Below, piece by piece: positions 1-12,062 of a stretch of DNA of 64,000 nt; within the stretch, counting starts at the first letter, position 1; the number at the start of each line of letters is the position of its first letter. Both the position numbers and the translations under genes were made by a program. The notes beneath the pieces were generated by a model that saw only the letters and a list, made by a program, of their open reading frames with translations, did no database searches and was not told where the DNA came from. Source of the stretch: Streptomyces sp. NRRL F-6492 (GTDB lineage: Bacteria > Actinomycetota > Actinomycetes > Streptomycetales > Streptomycetaceae); NCBI RefSeq assembly GCF_001280125.1, contig NZ_LGEG01000241.1:5743-69742 (forward strand), given 5' to 3'.

Positions 1-1
1 C

Positions 2-2935
<2,934 letters not shown>

Positions 2936-3267
2936 TCCGGGCCGGGGCCGCGCGGCGCGCCGCGCAGCCCCGGCCCCCGCCGGCGGGCCCGCGGCGGATC
3001 GCCGGGGATGCCGGGAAGATCTCCGGCGGGCTGTCGCCACGGGCGTGTGAGAAGCCGGGATACGGGGAACCTTCTGGTCTCCCACCGCGTTTTTCCTCTG
3101 TGCACAGTGACATCGCGGTGACAGGGTGTGGCGACGGGCGGGGTGCGGCTACGATGACCGGCACAAGGACGGACGGCGCTAGGGAGTCGTCTTCTGGGGC
3201 GGCGCCCGGCGCCTCTCCCGGTTCGGGGGACCGGGCAGAGCCGTTGCCGGGACGAGGAGGACGGGGC
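2936..3267 (+). promoter_or_regulatory. osaA-osaB intergenic region with candidate osaB promoter
   Basis: This 332-bp gap holds the osaA hairpin and then a candidate -10 box TACGAT at 3150-3155, without a convincing -35. The predicted leader of about 110 nt has several GC-rich inverted repeats. A GAGGAGG ribosome site at 3254-3260 fixes the osaB start. I could not assign a known riboswitch. Confidence 0.4.
2939..2976 (+). terminator. Hairpin after osaA
   Basis: Eighteen-base arms, pairing at 17 of 18 positions, around a 2-base centre begin four bases after the osaA stop. There is no U tract, which is usual for streptomycete terminators. It suggests osaA and osaB are not simply one read-through transcript. 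Confidence 0.6.
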
Positions 3268-3942
3268 ATGGTGCAGAAGGCCAAGATCCTCCTGGTCGAT
3301 GACCGGCCGGAGAATCTGCTGGCGCTGGAGGCCATTCTCTCCGCGCTCGATCAGACGCTGGTGCGGGCATCGTCCGGGGAGGAAGCGCTCAAGGCGCTGT
3401 TGACGGATGACTTCGCGGTCATCCTGCTCGACGTCCAGATGCCGGGAATGGACGGTTTCGAGACCGCCGCCCACATCAAGCGGCGCGAGCGGACACGGGA
3501 CATCCCGATCATCTTCCTCACCGCCATCAACCACGGTCCCCACCACACCTTCCGGGGATACGCGGCGGGGGCGGTCGACTACATCTCGAAGCCCTTCGAC
3601 CCGTGGGTGCTGCGCGCCAAGGTCTCCGTCTTCGTCGAGCTGTACATGAAGAACTGCAAGCTGCGCGAGCAGGCCGCCCTGCTGCGGCTCCAGTTGGAGG
3701 GCGGCGGCGAGAGCGGTCACGGCAAGGAGTCCGCCGGTCTGCTCGCCGAACTCTCCGCCCGCCTCGCGGCCGTCGAGGAGCAGGCCGAGGCGCTGTCGAA
3801 GCAGCTCGACGACGACTCGGCCGACGCGGCCGCCGTCGCCACCGCCGCGCACCTGGAGCGCAAGCTCACCGGGCTGCGGCGGGCCCTGGACGCCCTGGAG
3901 CCGGGCGCCGGCGCCGCGCCGACCCTGCCCAGCCAGAGCTGA
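3268..3942 (+). CDS. osaB: Orphan-type response regulator with C-terminal coiled coil (OsaB-like)
   Basis: This 224-residue protein has an N-terminal CheY-like receiver (about 3-120) with phospho-acceptor Asp55 in LLDVQMPGMDG, the acidic pair in LLVDDRPEN and the conserved Lys in YISKPFDP. The rest (about 130-224) is Leu/Ala/Glu/Gln-rich and predicted coiled coil, with no DNA-binding or enzymatic domain. That is the known make-up of OsaB, which works downstream of the OsaA hybrid kinase in return to growth after osmotic upshift, presumably by protein-protein contact. The ATG at 3268 is chosen because GAGGAGG lies 7 bases upstream and the receiver begins immediately; the longer in-frame extension to 2917 reads as non-coding. 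It ends in a strong hairpin, so it is probably monocistronic. Confidence 0.85.
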   Translation: MVQKAKILLVDDRPENLLALEAILSALDQTLVRASSGEEALKALLTDDFAVILLDVQMPGMDGFETAAHIKRRERTRDIPIIFLTAINHGPHHTFRGYAAGAVDYISKPFDPWVLRAKVSVFVELYMKNCKLREQAALLRLQLEGGGESGHGKESAGLLAELSARLAAVEEQAEALSKQLDDDSADAAAVATAAHLERKLTGLRRALDALEPGAGAAPTLPSQS

Positions 3943-3951
3943 CCCACTGTC

Positions 3952-3990
3952 ACGAAGCGCCCCGGACCGTCGAGGTCCGGGGCGCTTCGT
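3952..3990 (+). terminator. Strong hairpin terminator after osaB
   Basis: A perfect 17-bp inverted repeat with a 5-base loop (GTCGA) starts 10 bases past the osaB stop and separates it from ftsK. Confidence 0.8.
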
Positions 3991-4066
3991 CGTGATGCGG
4001 CGTCAGCATCACGCCTCCGCGCAGACGACACGAACGGGTGAGGCGGACAGCCGGTTCCCACACGGG

Positions 4067-4072
4067 TAACCT
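4067..4072 (+). promoter_or_regulatory. -10 box of ftsK, probable leaderless start
   Basis: TAACCT lies 7 bases before the ftsK ATG with no ribosome site between them, so transcription would begin at or next to the start codon. Confidence 0.5.
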
Positions 4073-4079
4073 CGGCACC

Positions 4080-6917
4080 ATGGCTTCACGTACGTCCGGC
4101 AAGACCCAGGGCACGGCGGGCACCGCAAAGCCGCGCGCCGGCCGTACGGCGGGTGCCGCGAAGAAGGCGGCGCCCGCGAAGTCCCCCGCCAAGCCCCCCG
4201 CGAAGAACGCGAGGAACGCGGCGGCGAAGAAGGCACCGGCCAAGAAGGCCGCGCCCGCCAAGCGCGCGCCCGCGCGGAAGCCCGCGGCGAGGAAGGCCCC
4301 GCCCCGTCCCGCGCCGTCCCCGACCGGGGGCGTCTACCGGCTCGCGCGCGGCGCCTGGCTCGGACTCGCCCACGCGGTGGGGGCGGTCTTCCGTGGCATA
4401 GGACGCGGGGCCAAGGGACTCGACCCCGTCCACCGCAAGGACGGGACCGCGCTGCTCCTCCTCGGCCTCGCGCTGATCGTCGCCGTGGGCACCTGGTCCA
4501 ACCTGCGCGGCCCGGTCGGCGACCTCGTCGAGATGCTGGTCACCGGGGCCTTCGGGCGGCTCGACCTCCTGGTGCCGCTGCTGCTCGCCGGGATCGGCGT
4601 GCGCCTGATCCTCTATCCGGAGCGGCCCGAGGCCAACGGCCGGATCGTCATCGGCCTCTCCGCCCTCGCCCTCGGCGTCCTGGGCCAGGTGCACATCGCG
4701 TGCGGCTCGCCGGGCCGCGGCGACGGCGCCGACGCCGTGCAGGACGCGGGCGGCCTCATCGGCTGGGCCGCGTCCCAGCCCCTCGTCTTCATGATGGGCG
4801 AGGTCCTCGCCGTACCGATGCTGGTGCTGCTCACCGTCTTCGGCCTGCTCGTCGTCACCGCCACCCCGGTCAACGCGATCCCGCGGCGCCTGCGCTCCCT
4901 CGGCGTCCGGCTCGGCATCGTGGAACCGCCCTACGACCCGGCGGAGGCCGGGGAGTACGCGTACGGGGAGTACGACGAGGAGTGGCGGGAAGCGGAGCCG
5001 GGGCCCGCGCGGCCCGTCCGGCGTCGCGCCCCCGGCCCGGCGGAGCCGTACGACGTGGACCGGGCCGAGGAGGAACTGCTGGAGCGGCGCGGCCGCTCGG
5101 CGCGCCGCCCCTCCCGGCGGACCGGCTCCGCGCCCGGACTCGACCCGGTGGACGTCGCCGCCGCGGCGGCCGCGGCGCTGGACGGCGCGGTGCTCAACGG
5201 CATGCCCCCGTCCCCGATCGTCGCCGACCTGACCAAGGACGTCACCGCGGAGCGGGACGCCGCCCCGGCCGCCTCCGGCACCGGGGAGGCCGATGCCGCC
5301 GGAGCCGCCGCGGCGGCCGGGAAGCCGGCGCCGACCGCGCCCGTGCCGTCGGCGCGCGGCGGAGACGTACCGGATCTGACCAAGCCCGCGCCCGAGCCGA
5401 CGGATCTGCCGTCGCGGGCCGAGCAGCTCCAGCTGTCCGGCGACATCACGTACTCCCTGCCGGCGATGGACCTCCTGGAGCGCGGCGGGCCGGGCAAGAC
5501 GCGCAGCGCCGCGAACGACGCCGTCGTGGCCGCGCTCTCCAACGTCTTCGGCGAGTTCAAGGTCGACGCCGCCGTCACCGGCTTCACCCGGGGGCCGACG
5601 GTCACGCGGTACGAGGTCGAGCTCGGGCCCGCGGTGAAGGTCGAGAAGATCACGGCCCTGGCCAAGAACATCGCCTACGCGGTGGCCTCCCCGGACGTGC
5701 GGATCATCTCGCCGATCCCGGGCAAGTCCGCGGTCGGCATCGAGATCCCGAACAGCGACCGCGAGATGGTCAACCTCGGGGACGTGCTGCGGCTCGCGGA
5801 CGCGGCCGGCGACGACCATCCGATGCTGGTCGCGCTCGGCAAGGACGTCGAGGGCGGCTACGTGATGGCCAACCTGGCGAAGATGCCGCACATCCTGGTC
5901 GCGGGCGCCACCGGCTCCGGCAAGTCCTCGTGCATCAACTGCCTCATCACCTCGGTGATGATAAGGGCGACCCCCGAGGACGTCCGGATGGTGCTCGTCG
6001 ACCCCAAGCGGGTCGAGCTGACCGCGTACGAGGGCATCCCGCACCTGATCACCCCGATCATCACCAACCCCAAGAAGGCCGCCGAGGCCCTGCAGTGGGT
6101 GGTGCGCGAGATGGACCTGCGCTACGACGACCTGGCCGCCTTCGGCTTCCGCCACATCGACGACTTCAACGCGGCCATCCGGGCCGGCAAGGTCAAGCTC
6201 CCGGAGGGCAGCGAGCGCGAGCTCCACCCCTATCCGTACCTCCTGGTGATCGTCGACGAACTCGCCGACCTGATGATGGTCGCGCCCCGGGACGTCGAGG
6301 ACGCGATCGTCCGCATCACCCAGTTGGCCCGCGCCGCCGGCATCCATCTGGTCCTGGCCACCCAGCGGCCGTCCGTGGACGTCGTCACCGGTCTGATCAA
6401 GGCGAACGTGCCCTCCCGGCTCGCCTTCGCCACCTCCTCGCTCGCCGACAGCCGGGTCATCCTCGACCAGCCCGGCGCCGAGAAGCTGATCGGCAAGGGC
6501 GACGGGCTCTTCCTGCCGATGGGCGCCAACAAGCCCGTCCGCATGCAGGGCGCCTTCGTCACCGAGCACGAGGTCGCCGCCGTCGTGCAGCACTGCAAGG
6601 ACCAGATGACGCCCGTCTTCCGGGACGACGTCACCGTGGGCACCAAGCAGAAGAAGGAGATCGACGAGGAGATCGGCGACGACCTCGACCTGCTGTGCCA
6701 GGCAGCCGAGCTGGTCGTCTCCACCCAGTTCGGCTCCACCTCCATGCTCCAGCGCAAGCTGCGCGTGGGCTTCGCCAAGGCCGGCCGGCTGATGGACCTG
6801 ATGGAGTCGCGGAACGTCGTCGGACCCAGCGAGGGCTCCAAGGCGCGGGACGTGCTCGTCAAACCCGACGAGCTGGACGGGGTCCTCGCCGTGATCCGGG
6901 GCGAGTCGGGGGAGTAG
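4080..6917 (+). CDS. ftsK: DNA translocase FtsK/SpoIIIE
   Basis: This 945-residue septal DNA pump moves chromosomes through the closing division or sporulation septum. The N-terminus (about 1-90) is an Ala/Lys/Pro-rich basic tail. Four hydrophobic segments follow between about 130 and 270, then a low-complexity acidic linker (about 280-450). The motor domain has Walker A GATGSGKSS with Lys615 and Walker B LLVIVDELADLMM. The C-terminal winged-helix gamma domain (about 870-935, STSMLQRKLRVGFAKAGR) recognises orienting chromosome sequences. The ATG at 4080 is preferred over an upstream in-frame start because of the -10 box just before it and because the downstream residues match the usual FtsK start. 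Motifs are intact and length is typical for Streptomyces. Confidence 0.97.
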   Translation: MASRTSGKTQGTAGTAKPRAGRTAGAAKKAAPAKSPAKPPAKNARNAAAKKAPAKKAAPAKRAPARKPAARKAPPRPAPSPTGGVYRLARGAWLGLAHAVGAVFRGIGRGAKGLDPVHRKDGTALLLLGLALIVAVGTWSNLRGPVGDLVEMLVTGAFGRLDLLVPLLLAGIGVRLILYPERPEANGRIVIGLSALALGVLGQVHIACGSPGRGDGADAVQDAGGLIGWAASQPLVFMMGEVLAVPMLVLLTVFGLLVVTATPVNAIPRRLRSLGVRLGIVEPPYDPAEAGEYAYGEYDEEWREAEPGPARPVRRRAPGPAEPYDVDRAEEELLERRGRSARRPSRRTGSAPGLDPVDVAAAAAAALDGAVLNGMPPSPIVADLTKDVTAERDAAPAASGTGEADAAGAAAAAGKPAPTAPVPSARGGDVPDLTKPAPEPTDLPSRAEQLQLSGDITYSLPAMDLLERGGPGKTRSAANDAVVAALSNVFGEFKVDAAVTGFTRGPTVTRYEVELGPAVKVEKITALAKNIAYAVASPDVRIISPIPGKSAVGIEIPNSDREMVNLGDVLRLADAAGDDHPMLVALGKDVEGGYVMANLAKMPHILVAGATGSGKSSCINCLITSVMIRATPEDVRMVLVDPKRVELTAYEGIPHLITPIITNPKKAAEALQWVVREMDLRYDDLAAFGFRHIDDFNAAIRAGKVKLPEGSERELHPYPYLLVIVDELADLMMVAPRDVEDAIVRITQLARAAGIHLVLATQRPSVDVVTGLIKANVPSRLAFATSSLADSRVILDQPGAEKLIGKGDGLFLPMGANKPVRMQGAFVTEHEVAAVVQHCKDQMTPVFRDDVTVGTKQKKEIDEEIGDDLDLLCQAAELVVSTQFGSTSMLQRKLRVGFAKAGRLMDLMESRNVVGPSEGSKARDVLVKPDELDGVLAVIRGESGE

Positions 6918-7223
6918 GCGGAGCGGATCCAGGGCGGGTCCGGGACCGGCGGGGGACCCCTTGCGGGGCCGAGCGCGGGTTCCGGAGAAGGGGCGGGTGT
7001 GGGCGGCGGGAGGCGGGGTACCCGTTCGAGATCCGGTCGAGACTCACTCGTAAGAAAAGGGTGAGCAACCGTTTCCCCTGGCCGTACGTCAAGTTGGAGG
7101 GAGGGACAGAAGGATGTCCCAGCCTCATGGCGTACAAACGGCACCCGCCCGGTTGCCCCACCCTTTCGTACCACCCATAGACTGAACGTCCAGCAGGTGG
7201 CTACACGCTCGAAAGGCGCTCTC
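6918..7223 (+). promoter_or_regulatory. ftsK to HTH-gene intergenic region
   Basis: A 306-bp gap with no gene. TTGCCC at 7153-7158 and TAGACT at 7178-7183 could be a promoter for the downstream gene, although the 19-base spacer is long. I see no convincing ftsK terminator hairpin. Confidence 0.3.
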
Positions 7224-8048
7224 GTGTCCATCGGCAACTCCCCCGAAGACGACCGGACCTTCCCGGCAGACGACCGGGAACCGATCGGTCGTGCCCTCCA
7301 GCAGGCCCGTATCGCCGCCGGTCTCACCGTCGAAGAGGTCAGTGCCTCCACCCGTGTCCGGACCCCGATCGTGCACGCGATCGAGGAGGACGACTTCTCG
7401 CGCTGTGGCGGCGACGTCTACGCCCGCGGCCACATCCGTACCCTCGCGCGCGCCGTCGGCCTCGACCCGGCTCCGCTGATCGAGCAGTTCGACGCCGAGC
7501 ACGGCGGCCGTCCCGCACCCACCCCCGCCGCCCCGCTGTTCGAGGCGGAACGCATCCGCCCCGAGCCGCGCCGGCCCAACTGGACCGCCGCGATGGTCGC
7601 GGCCATCGTCGCCGTCGTCGGATTCGTCGGCTTCACGATGTTCAACGGCAACGACGCCCCGAAGGGGACCACCACGGCCGACGGCCCGGCGCCCGCCCCC
7701 GAGCAGGCGACCTCGGCCGCCAAGCCGAAGCCCGTGAAGCCCGTCGCGCCCAAGCCCACCGAGAGCGCGATCGCCGCGGTCCCGCAGGACAAGGTCACGA
7801 TCAAGCTCTCCGCCACCGACGGCAAGAGCTGGATCTCGGCCAAGGCCCACGACGGCAAGCTGCTCTTCGACGGGCTGCTCCTGGAGGGCGAGACCAAGAC
7901 CTTCCAGGACGACGAGCGGATCGACCTGGTCCTCGGCAACGCCGGTGCCATCGAGCTCTACGTCAACGGCAAGAAGGTCGCCGACAAGTTCGAATCCGGC
8001 CAGGTCGAGCGGCTGACGTACACCAAGGGCGACCCCCAGGCCGGCTGA
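7224..8048 (+). CDS. RodZ-like membrane protein with N-terminal HTH and C-terminal DUF4115
   Basis: This 274-residue bitopic protein has a Cro/C1-type helix-turn-helix at about 20-85 (IGRALQQARIAAGLTVEEVS, then YARGHIRTLARAVGLD). One transmembrane helix follows (about 120-140, MVAAIVAVVGFVGFTMF), a Pro/Ala/Lys linker, and a C-terminal beta-rich DUF4115 domain (about 190-265). This is the RodZ layout. In rod-shaped bacteria RodZ links MreB to the wall machinery; the role of this actinomycete relative between ftsK and rimO is not established. GTG 7224 is chosen because GAAAGG lies 7 bases upstream; an in-frame GTG at 7197 would add 9 residues. Confidence 0.8.
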   Translation: MSIGNSPEDDRTFPADDREPIGRALQQARIAAGLTVEEVSASTRVRTPIVHAIEEDDFSRCGGDVYARGHIRTLARAVGLDPAPLIEQFDAEHGGRPAPTPAAPLFEAERIRPEPRRPNWTAAMVAAIVAVVGFVGFTMFNGNDAPKGTTTADGPAPAPEQATSAAKPKPVKPVAPKPTESAIAAVPQDKVTIKLSATDGKSWISAKAHDGKLLFDGLLLEGETKTFQDDERIDLVLGNAGAIELYVNGKKVADKFESGQVERLTYTKGDPQAG

Positions 8049-8123
8049 GCCGGTCCGACCGCCCTGATGTGACCTCCGTCGCGCGGGTGAACCCTGCGCG
8101 ACGGGGGAACGGCCGGGACGAAG

Positions 8124-8129
8124 TAGTCT
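8124..8129 (+). promoter_or_regulatory. -10 box of rimO, probable leaderless start
   Basis: TAGTCT ends 7 bases before the rimO ATG, with no ribosome site in between. Confidence 0.5.
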
Positions 8130-8136
8130 TGAGTCC

Positions 8137-9630
8137 ATGCCCGAACGCCGTACCGTCGCCCTTGTCACTCTTGGCTGCGCCCGTAACGAGGTGGACTCGG
8201 AGGAGCTCGCAGGCCGCTTGGCAGCGGACGGCTGGGAGCTCGTCGAGAACGCCGAACAAGCGGACGTCGCCGTCGTCAACACCTGCGGATTCGTCGAGGC
8301 CGCCAAGAAGGACTCCGTCGACGCCCTGCTCGAAGCCAATGATCTGAAGGACCACGGCAGGACCCAGGCCGTCGTGGCCGTCGGCTGCATGGCCGAGCGG
8401 TACGGCAAGGAGCTCGCCGAGGCCCTCCCGGAGGCCGACGGCGTCCTCGGCTTCGACGACTACGCCGACATCTCCAACCGCCTCCAGACCATCCTCAACG
8501 GTGGCAGCGTCGAGGCCCACACCCCGCGCGACCGGCGCAAGCTGCTGCCGCTCTCGCCCGTGGAGCGCCAGGAGGCCGCGGCCGCCGTGGCCCTGCCGGG
8601 ACACGGCGACGGCGCCGAGGCGCCCGCCGACGCCCCGGCCGACCTGCCCGAGGGCCTCGCGCCCGCCTCCGGGCCGCGCGCGCCGCTCCGCCGGCGCCTG
8701 GACACCAGCCCCGTCGCCTCCGTGAAGCTGGCCTCCGGCTGCGACCGCCGCTGCACCTTCTGCGCCATCCCCTCCTTCCGCGGCTCGTTCGTCTCGCGCC
8801 GTCCCTCGGACGTGCTGAACGAGACGCGCTGGCTCGCCGAGCAGGGCGTGAAGGAGATCATGCTGGTCTCCGAGAACAACACGTCCTACGGCAAGGACCT
8901 CGGCGACATCCGTCTCCTGGAGGGCCTGCTGCCCGAGCTGGCGGCCGTGGACGGCATCGAGCGCGTCCGCGTCAGCTACCTCCAGCCCGCCGAGATGCGC
9001 CCCGGCCTGATCGACGTCCTCACCTCCACCGAGAAGGTCGTCCCGTACTTCGACCTCTCCTTCCAGCACAGCGCCCCGGACGTGCTGCGGTCCATGCGCC
9101 GCTTCGGCGACACCGACCGCTTCCTGGAGCTCCTGGAGACCATCCGCTCCAAGGCCCCCACGGCCGGCGCCCGCTCCAACTTCATCGTCGGCTTCCCCGG
9201 CGAGACGGAGGCGGACTTCGCCGAGCTGGAACGCTTCATCACCCACGCGCGCCTCGACGCCATCGGCGTCTTCGGCTACTCCGACGAGGACGGCACCGAG
9301 GCCGCCACGTACGAGCACAAGCTCGACCAGGAGGTCGTCGACAAGCGGCTCGCCCACCTCTCCCGGCTCGCCGAGGAGCTCACCGCGCAGCGCGCGGAGG
9401 AGCGCGTCGGGGAGACCCTGGAGGTACTCGTCGAGTCCCTGGACGAGGAGGACGGCTGGATCGGCCGCGCCGCCCACCAGGCCCCCGAGACCGACGGACA
9501 GGTGGTCCTCGTCACCGCCGACGGCACGGACCCCGACCTGGCCCCGGGCCGTATGGTCAGGGCGAAGGTCGTCGGGACGGAGGGCGTCGACCTGGTGGCC
9601 GAGTGTCTTTTCGAGGAGGCGGGCAGATGA
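8137..9630 (+). CDS. rimO: Ribosomal protein S12 methylthiotransferase RimO
   Basis: This 497-residue radical-SAM enzyme adds a methylthio group to the conserved aspartate of ribosomal protein S12. The N-terminal MTTase domain carries conserved cysteines ([24 protein letters not shown]) for one iron-sulfur cluster. The radical-SAM motif C-x3-C-x2-C is at Cys202, Cys206 and Cys209 ([13 protein letters not shown]), and a C-terminal TRAM domain spans about 425-490. An Ala/Pro-rich insert (about 145-185) between MTTase and radical-SAM domains is longer than in E. coli. It overlaps pgsA by ATGA, so rimO-pgsA-cinA is translationally coupled. The second methylthiotransferase in the window, at 48.2 kb, is MiaB; the DUF-like insert and shorter TRAM distinguish this one as RimO. 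Confidence 0.95.
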   Translation: MPERRTVALVTLGCARNEVDSEELAGRLAADGWELVENAEQADVAVVNTCGFVEAAKKDSVDALLEANDLKDHGRTQAVVAVGCMAERYGKELAEALPEADGVLGFDDYADISNRLQTILNGGSVEAHTPRDRRKLLPLSPVERQEAAAAVALPGHGDGAEAPADAPADLPEGLAPASGPRAPLRRRLDTSPVASVKLASGCDRRCTFCAIPSFRGSFVSRRPSDVLNETRWLAEQGVKEIMLVSENNTSYGKDLGDIRLLEGLLPELAAVDGIERVRVSYLQPAEMRPGLIDVLTSTEKVVPYFDLSFQHSAPDVLRSMRRFGDTDRFLELLETIRSKAPTAGARSNFIVGFPGETEADFAELERFITHARLDAIGVFGYSDEDGTEAATYEHKLDQEVVDKRLAHLSRLAEELTAQRAEERVGETLEVLVESLDEEDGWIGRAAHQAPETDGQVVLVTADGTDPDLAPGRMVRAKVVGTEGVDLVAECLFEEAGR

Positions 9631-10304
9631 CCGGAGTCCCGGCATCCGCGACGGGCGGGACCGGTAGGCCGACGCCCCGCGGCAAGCTGGGCGCGGCGGC
9701 CGTCAACCAGGCCAGCCTGTGGAACATCGCGAACATCCTCACCATGATCCGGCTGGTGCTCGTGCCGGCCTTCGTGGTGCTGCTGCTCCAGGACGGCGGG
9801 CACGATCCCGCGTGGCGGGCCTGGGCCTGGGCTGCGTTCGCGGTGGCCATGATCACGGACGTCTTCGACGGGCACCTCGCCCGTACGTACAACCTGGTCA
9901 CCGACTTCGGGAAGATCGCCGACCCGATCGCGGACAAGGCGATCATGGCGGCCGGCCTGATCTCCCTGTCCTCGCTCGGGGACCTCCCCTGGTGGGTGAC
10001 CGCGGTCATCCTGGCCCGGGAGCTGGGGATCACCCTGATGCGGTTCTGGGTCATCCGGCACGGGGTCATCCCCGCCAGCCGCGGCGGCAAGCTGAAGACC
10101 CTGGCCCAGGGCACGGCCGTGGGCATGTACGTGCTCATGCTCACCGGGCCGCTGGCCACCCTCCGCTTCTGGGTGATGACGGTGGCCGTCGTGCTGACGG
10201 TCGTCACCGGCCTGGACTACGTGCGCCAGGCCGTCGTGCTGCGGCGCAGGGGCCTGGCCGCCGAGCGGGCCGCCGCCGAGCGGTCGGAGGCGGCGGCACG
10301 GTGA
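9627..10304 (+). CDS. pgsA: CDP-alcohol phosphatidyltransferase (phosphatidylglycerophosphate synthase type)
   Basis: This 225-residue integral membrane enzyme transfers a phosphatidyl group from CDP-diacylglycerol, in this subfamily most likely to glycerol-3-phosphate as the first step to phosphatidylglycerol and cardiolipin. The CDP-OH-P motif D-G-x2-A-R-x8-G-x3-D-x3-D is visible in [19 protein letters not shown] and the following IADPIADK, at about residues 79-106. Six or so hydrophobic segments cover most of the length. The ATG overlaps the rimO stop by four bases and has a purine-rich site just upstream. Its stop overlaps the GTG of cinA. Family members with other acceptors (cardiolipin or inositol phosphate) look similar, so substrate is inferred. 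Confidence 0.88.
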   Translation: MTGVPASATGGTGRPTPRGKLGAAAVNQASLWNIANILTMIRLVLVPAFVVLLLQDGGHDPAWRAWAWAAFAVAMITDVFDGHLARTYNLVTDFGKIADPIADKAIMAAGLISLSSLGDLPWWVTAVILARELGITLMRFWVIRHGVIPASRGGKLKTLAQGTAVGMYVLMLTGPLATLRFWVMTVAVVLTVVTGLDYVRQAVVLRRRGLAAERAAAERSEAAAR

Positions 10305-10834
10305 CCGAGGCCGCCCGGGTGCTCGCGCTGCTCGCCGAGCGCGGCCAGACACTGGCCGTCGCGGAGTCGCTCACGGGCGGTCTGGTGGCCGCCGAACTCA
10401 CCGGTGTCCCCGGCGCCTCGGCGTCCTTTCGGGGGTCCGTCACCGCCTACGCCACCGCCCTCAAGCACGAGCTCCTCGGCGTCGACGGGGCCCTGCTCGC
10501 GGAGCGCGGCGCGGTGGACCCCGAGGTCGCGTCGCAGATGGCGGCCGGTGTACGGGCCCGGCTCGGCGCCGACTGGGGCGTCGCGACGACCGGGGTCGCG
10601 GGCCCCGACCCGCAAGACGGACAGCCCGTCGGAACCGTCTACGTGGCGGTCGCGGGCCCGGCCGGGACGGGAGCCCGGACGGGGTCCCCGACCGGGAAAG
10701 TGGTCCCGTTGAGGTTGAACGGCGATCGCGCGGAAATCCGTAGGGAGAGCGTACGGATCGTGCTCGCGCTGCTCCACGGGGAACTCTCGGGAAATGCGCG
10801 GGCACAGGATACGGAACAGAACGGGGGGAATTGA
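10301..10834 (+). CDS. cinA: CinA C-terminal-type nicotinamide-nucleotide amidohydrolase
   Basis: At 177 residues this is the stand-alone C-terminal CinA domain, equivalent to PncC, which deamidates nicotinamide mononucleotide for NAD salvage. Motifs AESLTGGLVAAELT (about 22-35) and TTGVAGPDP (about 97-105) are the conserved active-site segments. The N-terminal MoCF-like domain of full CinA is absent, as is usual in this genus. The GTG overlaps the pgsA stop (GTGA), which fixes the start. The last 30 residues are hydrophilic and poorly conserved. The neighbouring gene is clgR, and the same pgsA-cinA-clgR order is common in actinobacteria. Confidence 0.88.
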   Translation: MTEAARVLALLAERGQTLAVAESLTGGLVAAELTGVPGASASFRGSVTAYATALKHELLGVDGALLAERGAVDPEVASQMAAGVRARLGADWGVATTGVAGPDPQDGQPVGTVYVAVAGPAGTGARTGSPTGKVVPLRLNGDRAEIRRESVRIVLALLHGELSGNARAQDTEQNGGN

Positions 10835-10943
10835 TGTTTGCAGCCCTGAGTGAACACGACATCGCTCCCCGCACGGCCGCGTCGCGAGGCGGTACGGTGG
10901 GGCGTGAAGGATGCGGCTACGCGGTCCGAGGAGGGAGCCACCG

Positions 10944-11327
10944 ATGATTCTGCTCCGTCGCCTGCTGGGTGACGTGCTGCGTCGGCAGCGCCAGCGCCAG
11001 GGCCGTACTCTGCGCGAAGTCTCCTCGTCCGCCCGAGTCTCGCTCGGCTATCTCTCCGAGGTGGAGCGGGGGCAGAAGGAGGCTTCCTCCGAGCTGCTCT
11101 CCGCGATCTGCGACGCGTTGGACGTACGGATGTCCGAGCTCATGCGCGAAGTGAGCGACGAGCTGTCGTTGGCCGAACTGGCCGAGTCGGCAGCAGCGAG
11201 CGAACAGGTGCCGGCACCGGTTCGTCCGATGCTCAATTCGGTGTCGGTGACGTCGGTGGCGGGTGTGTCCCCCGAGCGGGTGACCATCAAGGCGCCCGCG
11301 GAAGCGGTCGACGTCGTCGCTGCCTGA
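10944..11327 (+). CDS. clgR: Cro/C1-family activator ClgR
   Basis: This 127-residue regulator has one HTH domain at about 7-65 ([20 protein letters not shown], then [13 protein letters not shown]). ClgR activates clpP1/clpC and other protease and stress genes in Streptomyces and Corynebacterium, and lies beside pgsA in mycobacteria too, so context supports the name. It ends in VDVVAA: a terminal Ala-Ala is the known ClpP-dependent degradation signal of the S. lividans protein, so it probably controls its own turnover through the proteases it activates. The ATG at 10944 has GAGGAGGG upstream. A candidate -10 box TACGGT lies at 10893-10898. The gene ends at a hairpin terminator. Confidence 0.85.
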   Translation: MILLRRLLGDVLRRQRQRQGRTLREVSSSARVSLGYLSEVERGQKEASSELLSAICDALDVRMSELMREVSDELSLAELAESAAASEQVPAPVRPMLNSVSVTSVAGVSPERVTIKAPAEAVDVVAA

Positions 11328-11339
11328 ACCGAAACGAGG

Positions 11340-11392
11340 GTGAAGCCCCGATCTGCGTCCCGTACAGGGGCGCCGACCGGGGCTTCATCCTT
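11340..11392 (+). terminator. Terminator after clgR
   Basis: Inverted arms TGAAGCCCCG (11341-11350) and CGGGGCTTCA (11378-11387) flank a 27-base loop that can fold further, followed shortly by TTTT. It separates clgR from the Dps gene. Confidence 0.65.
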
Positions 11393-11485
11393 TTCCGGCA
11401 TTTCTTTGGGCTGATTTGTTTGAGATGCCGGGTTCCGGAGAGGCGTGCCATGGTGGGAGAACGTTCGACTGGTTGGAGATTCCGC

Positions 11486-11956
11486 ATGTCTGTCGTGAAG
11501 AGCACGCTGTCCGAGACCGACCTCAAGACCGTCGGCAACGCGCTCCAGGGAGCGCTGGTCGACCTGGTCGATCTCTCGCTGGTGGCCAAGCAGGTGCACT
11601 GGAACGTCGTCGGGCCGCGCTTCCGCTCCGTCCACCTCCAGCTGGACGAGGTGGTCACCACGGCCCGGACGCACTCCGACACCGTGGCCGAGCGCGCCTC
11701 CGCCCTGGGCGTCAACCCGGACGGGCGAGCGGCGACCGTGGCGTCGTCGAGCGCGATCGGAACGGTGCCGGAAGGCTGGATCAAGGACGAGCAGGCGGTG
11801 AAGATCCTCGTCGACGCCCTCGGTGCCGTCACCGCCCGCATGCGGGAGCGGATCGAGGCGACCGGCGACCCCGACCCGGTCACCCAGGACATCCTGATCG
11901 CCCTGACGGGCGAGCTCGAGAAGCACGCGTGGATGTTCCAGGCCGAAAGCGTCTGA
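11486..11956 (+). CDS. dps: Dps-family ferritin-like DNA-protection protein
   Basis: This 156-residue four-helix protein of the Dps/miniferritin family oxidises and stores iron with peroxide and compacts DNA under stress. The inter-subunit ferroxidase site is visible as the KQVHWNVVGPRF motif (His about 39) and LQLDEVV (Asp about 55). Neither an N-terminal Lys/Arg tail nor a long C-terminal tail is present, so direct DNA binding is less certain. In S. coelicolor three Dps proteins exist; DpsB lies at the equivalent locus, which makes this the likely counterpart. The ATG at 11486 has GGAG 8 bases upstream. It is preceded by the clgR terminator, so it has its own promoter. Confidence 0.9.
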   Translation: MSVVKSTLSETDLKTVGNALQGALVDLVDLSLVAKQVHWNVVGPRFRSVHLQLDEVVTTARTHSDTVAERASALGVNPDGRAATVASSSAIGTVPEGWIKDEQAVKILVDALGAVTARMRERIEATGDPDPVTQDILIALTGELEKHAWMFQAESV

Positions 11957-12062
11957 GGAGGGTCGGGGCGTGCTGATACGCGCGGCGCGCGCCGGGGCGG
12001 GCCCCGGTGCGCCCTCCCGCAGGGTGATCCTGCCGGTCTAGCGTCGACCGCAGGAGGCGGCC

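Noticed and set aside
3040..3260. Possible c-di-AMP (ydaO) riboswitch before osaB, from the GGGGAACC-like string near 3064
   Set aside because: The later conserved elements and pairing pattern of that class are not present in order.
10850..10900. ClgR autoregulatory box upstream of clgR
   Set aside because: CGCTCCCCGCA near 10863 only weakly resembles the consensus; several required positions differ.
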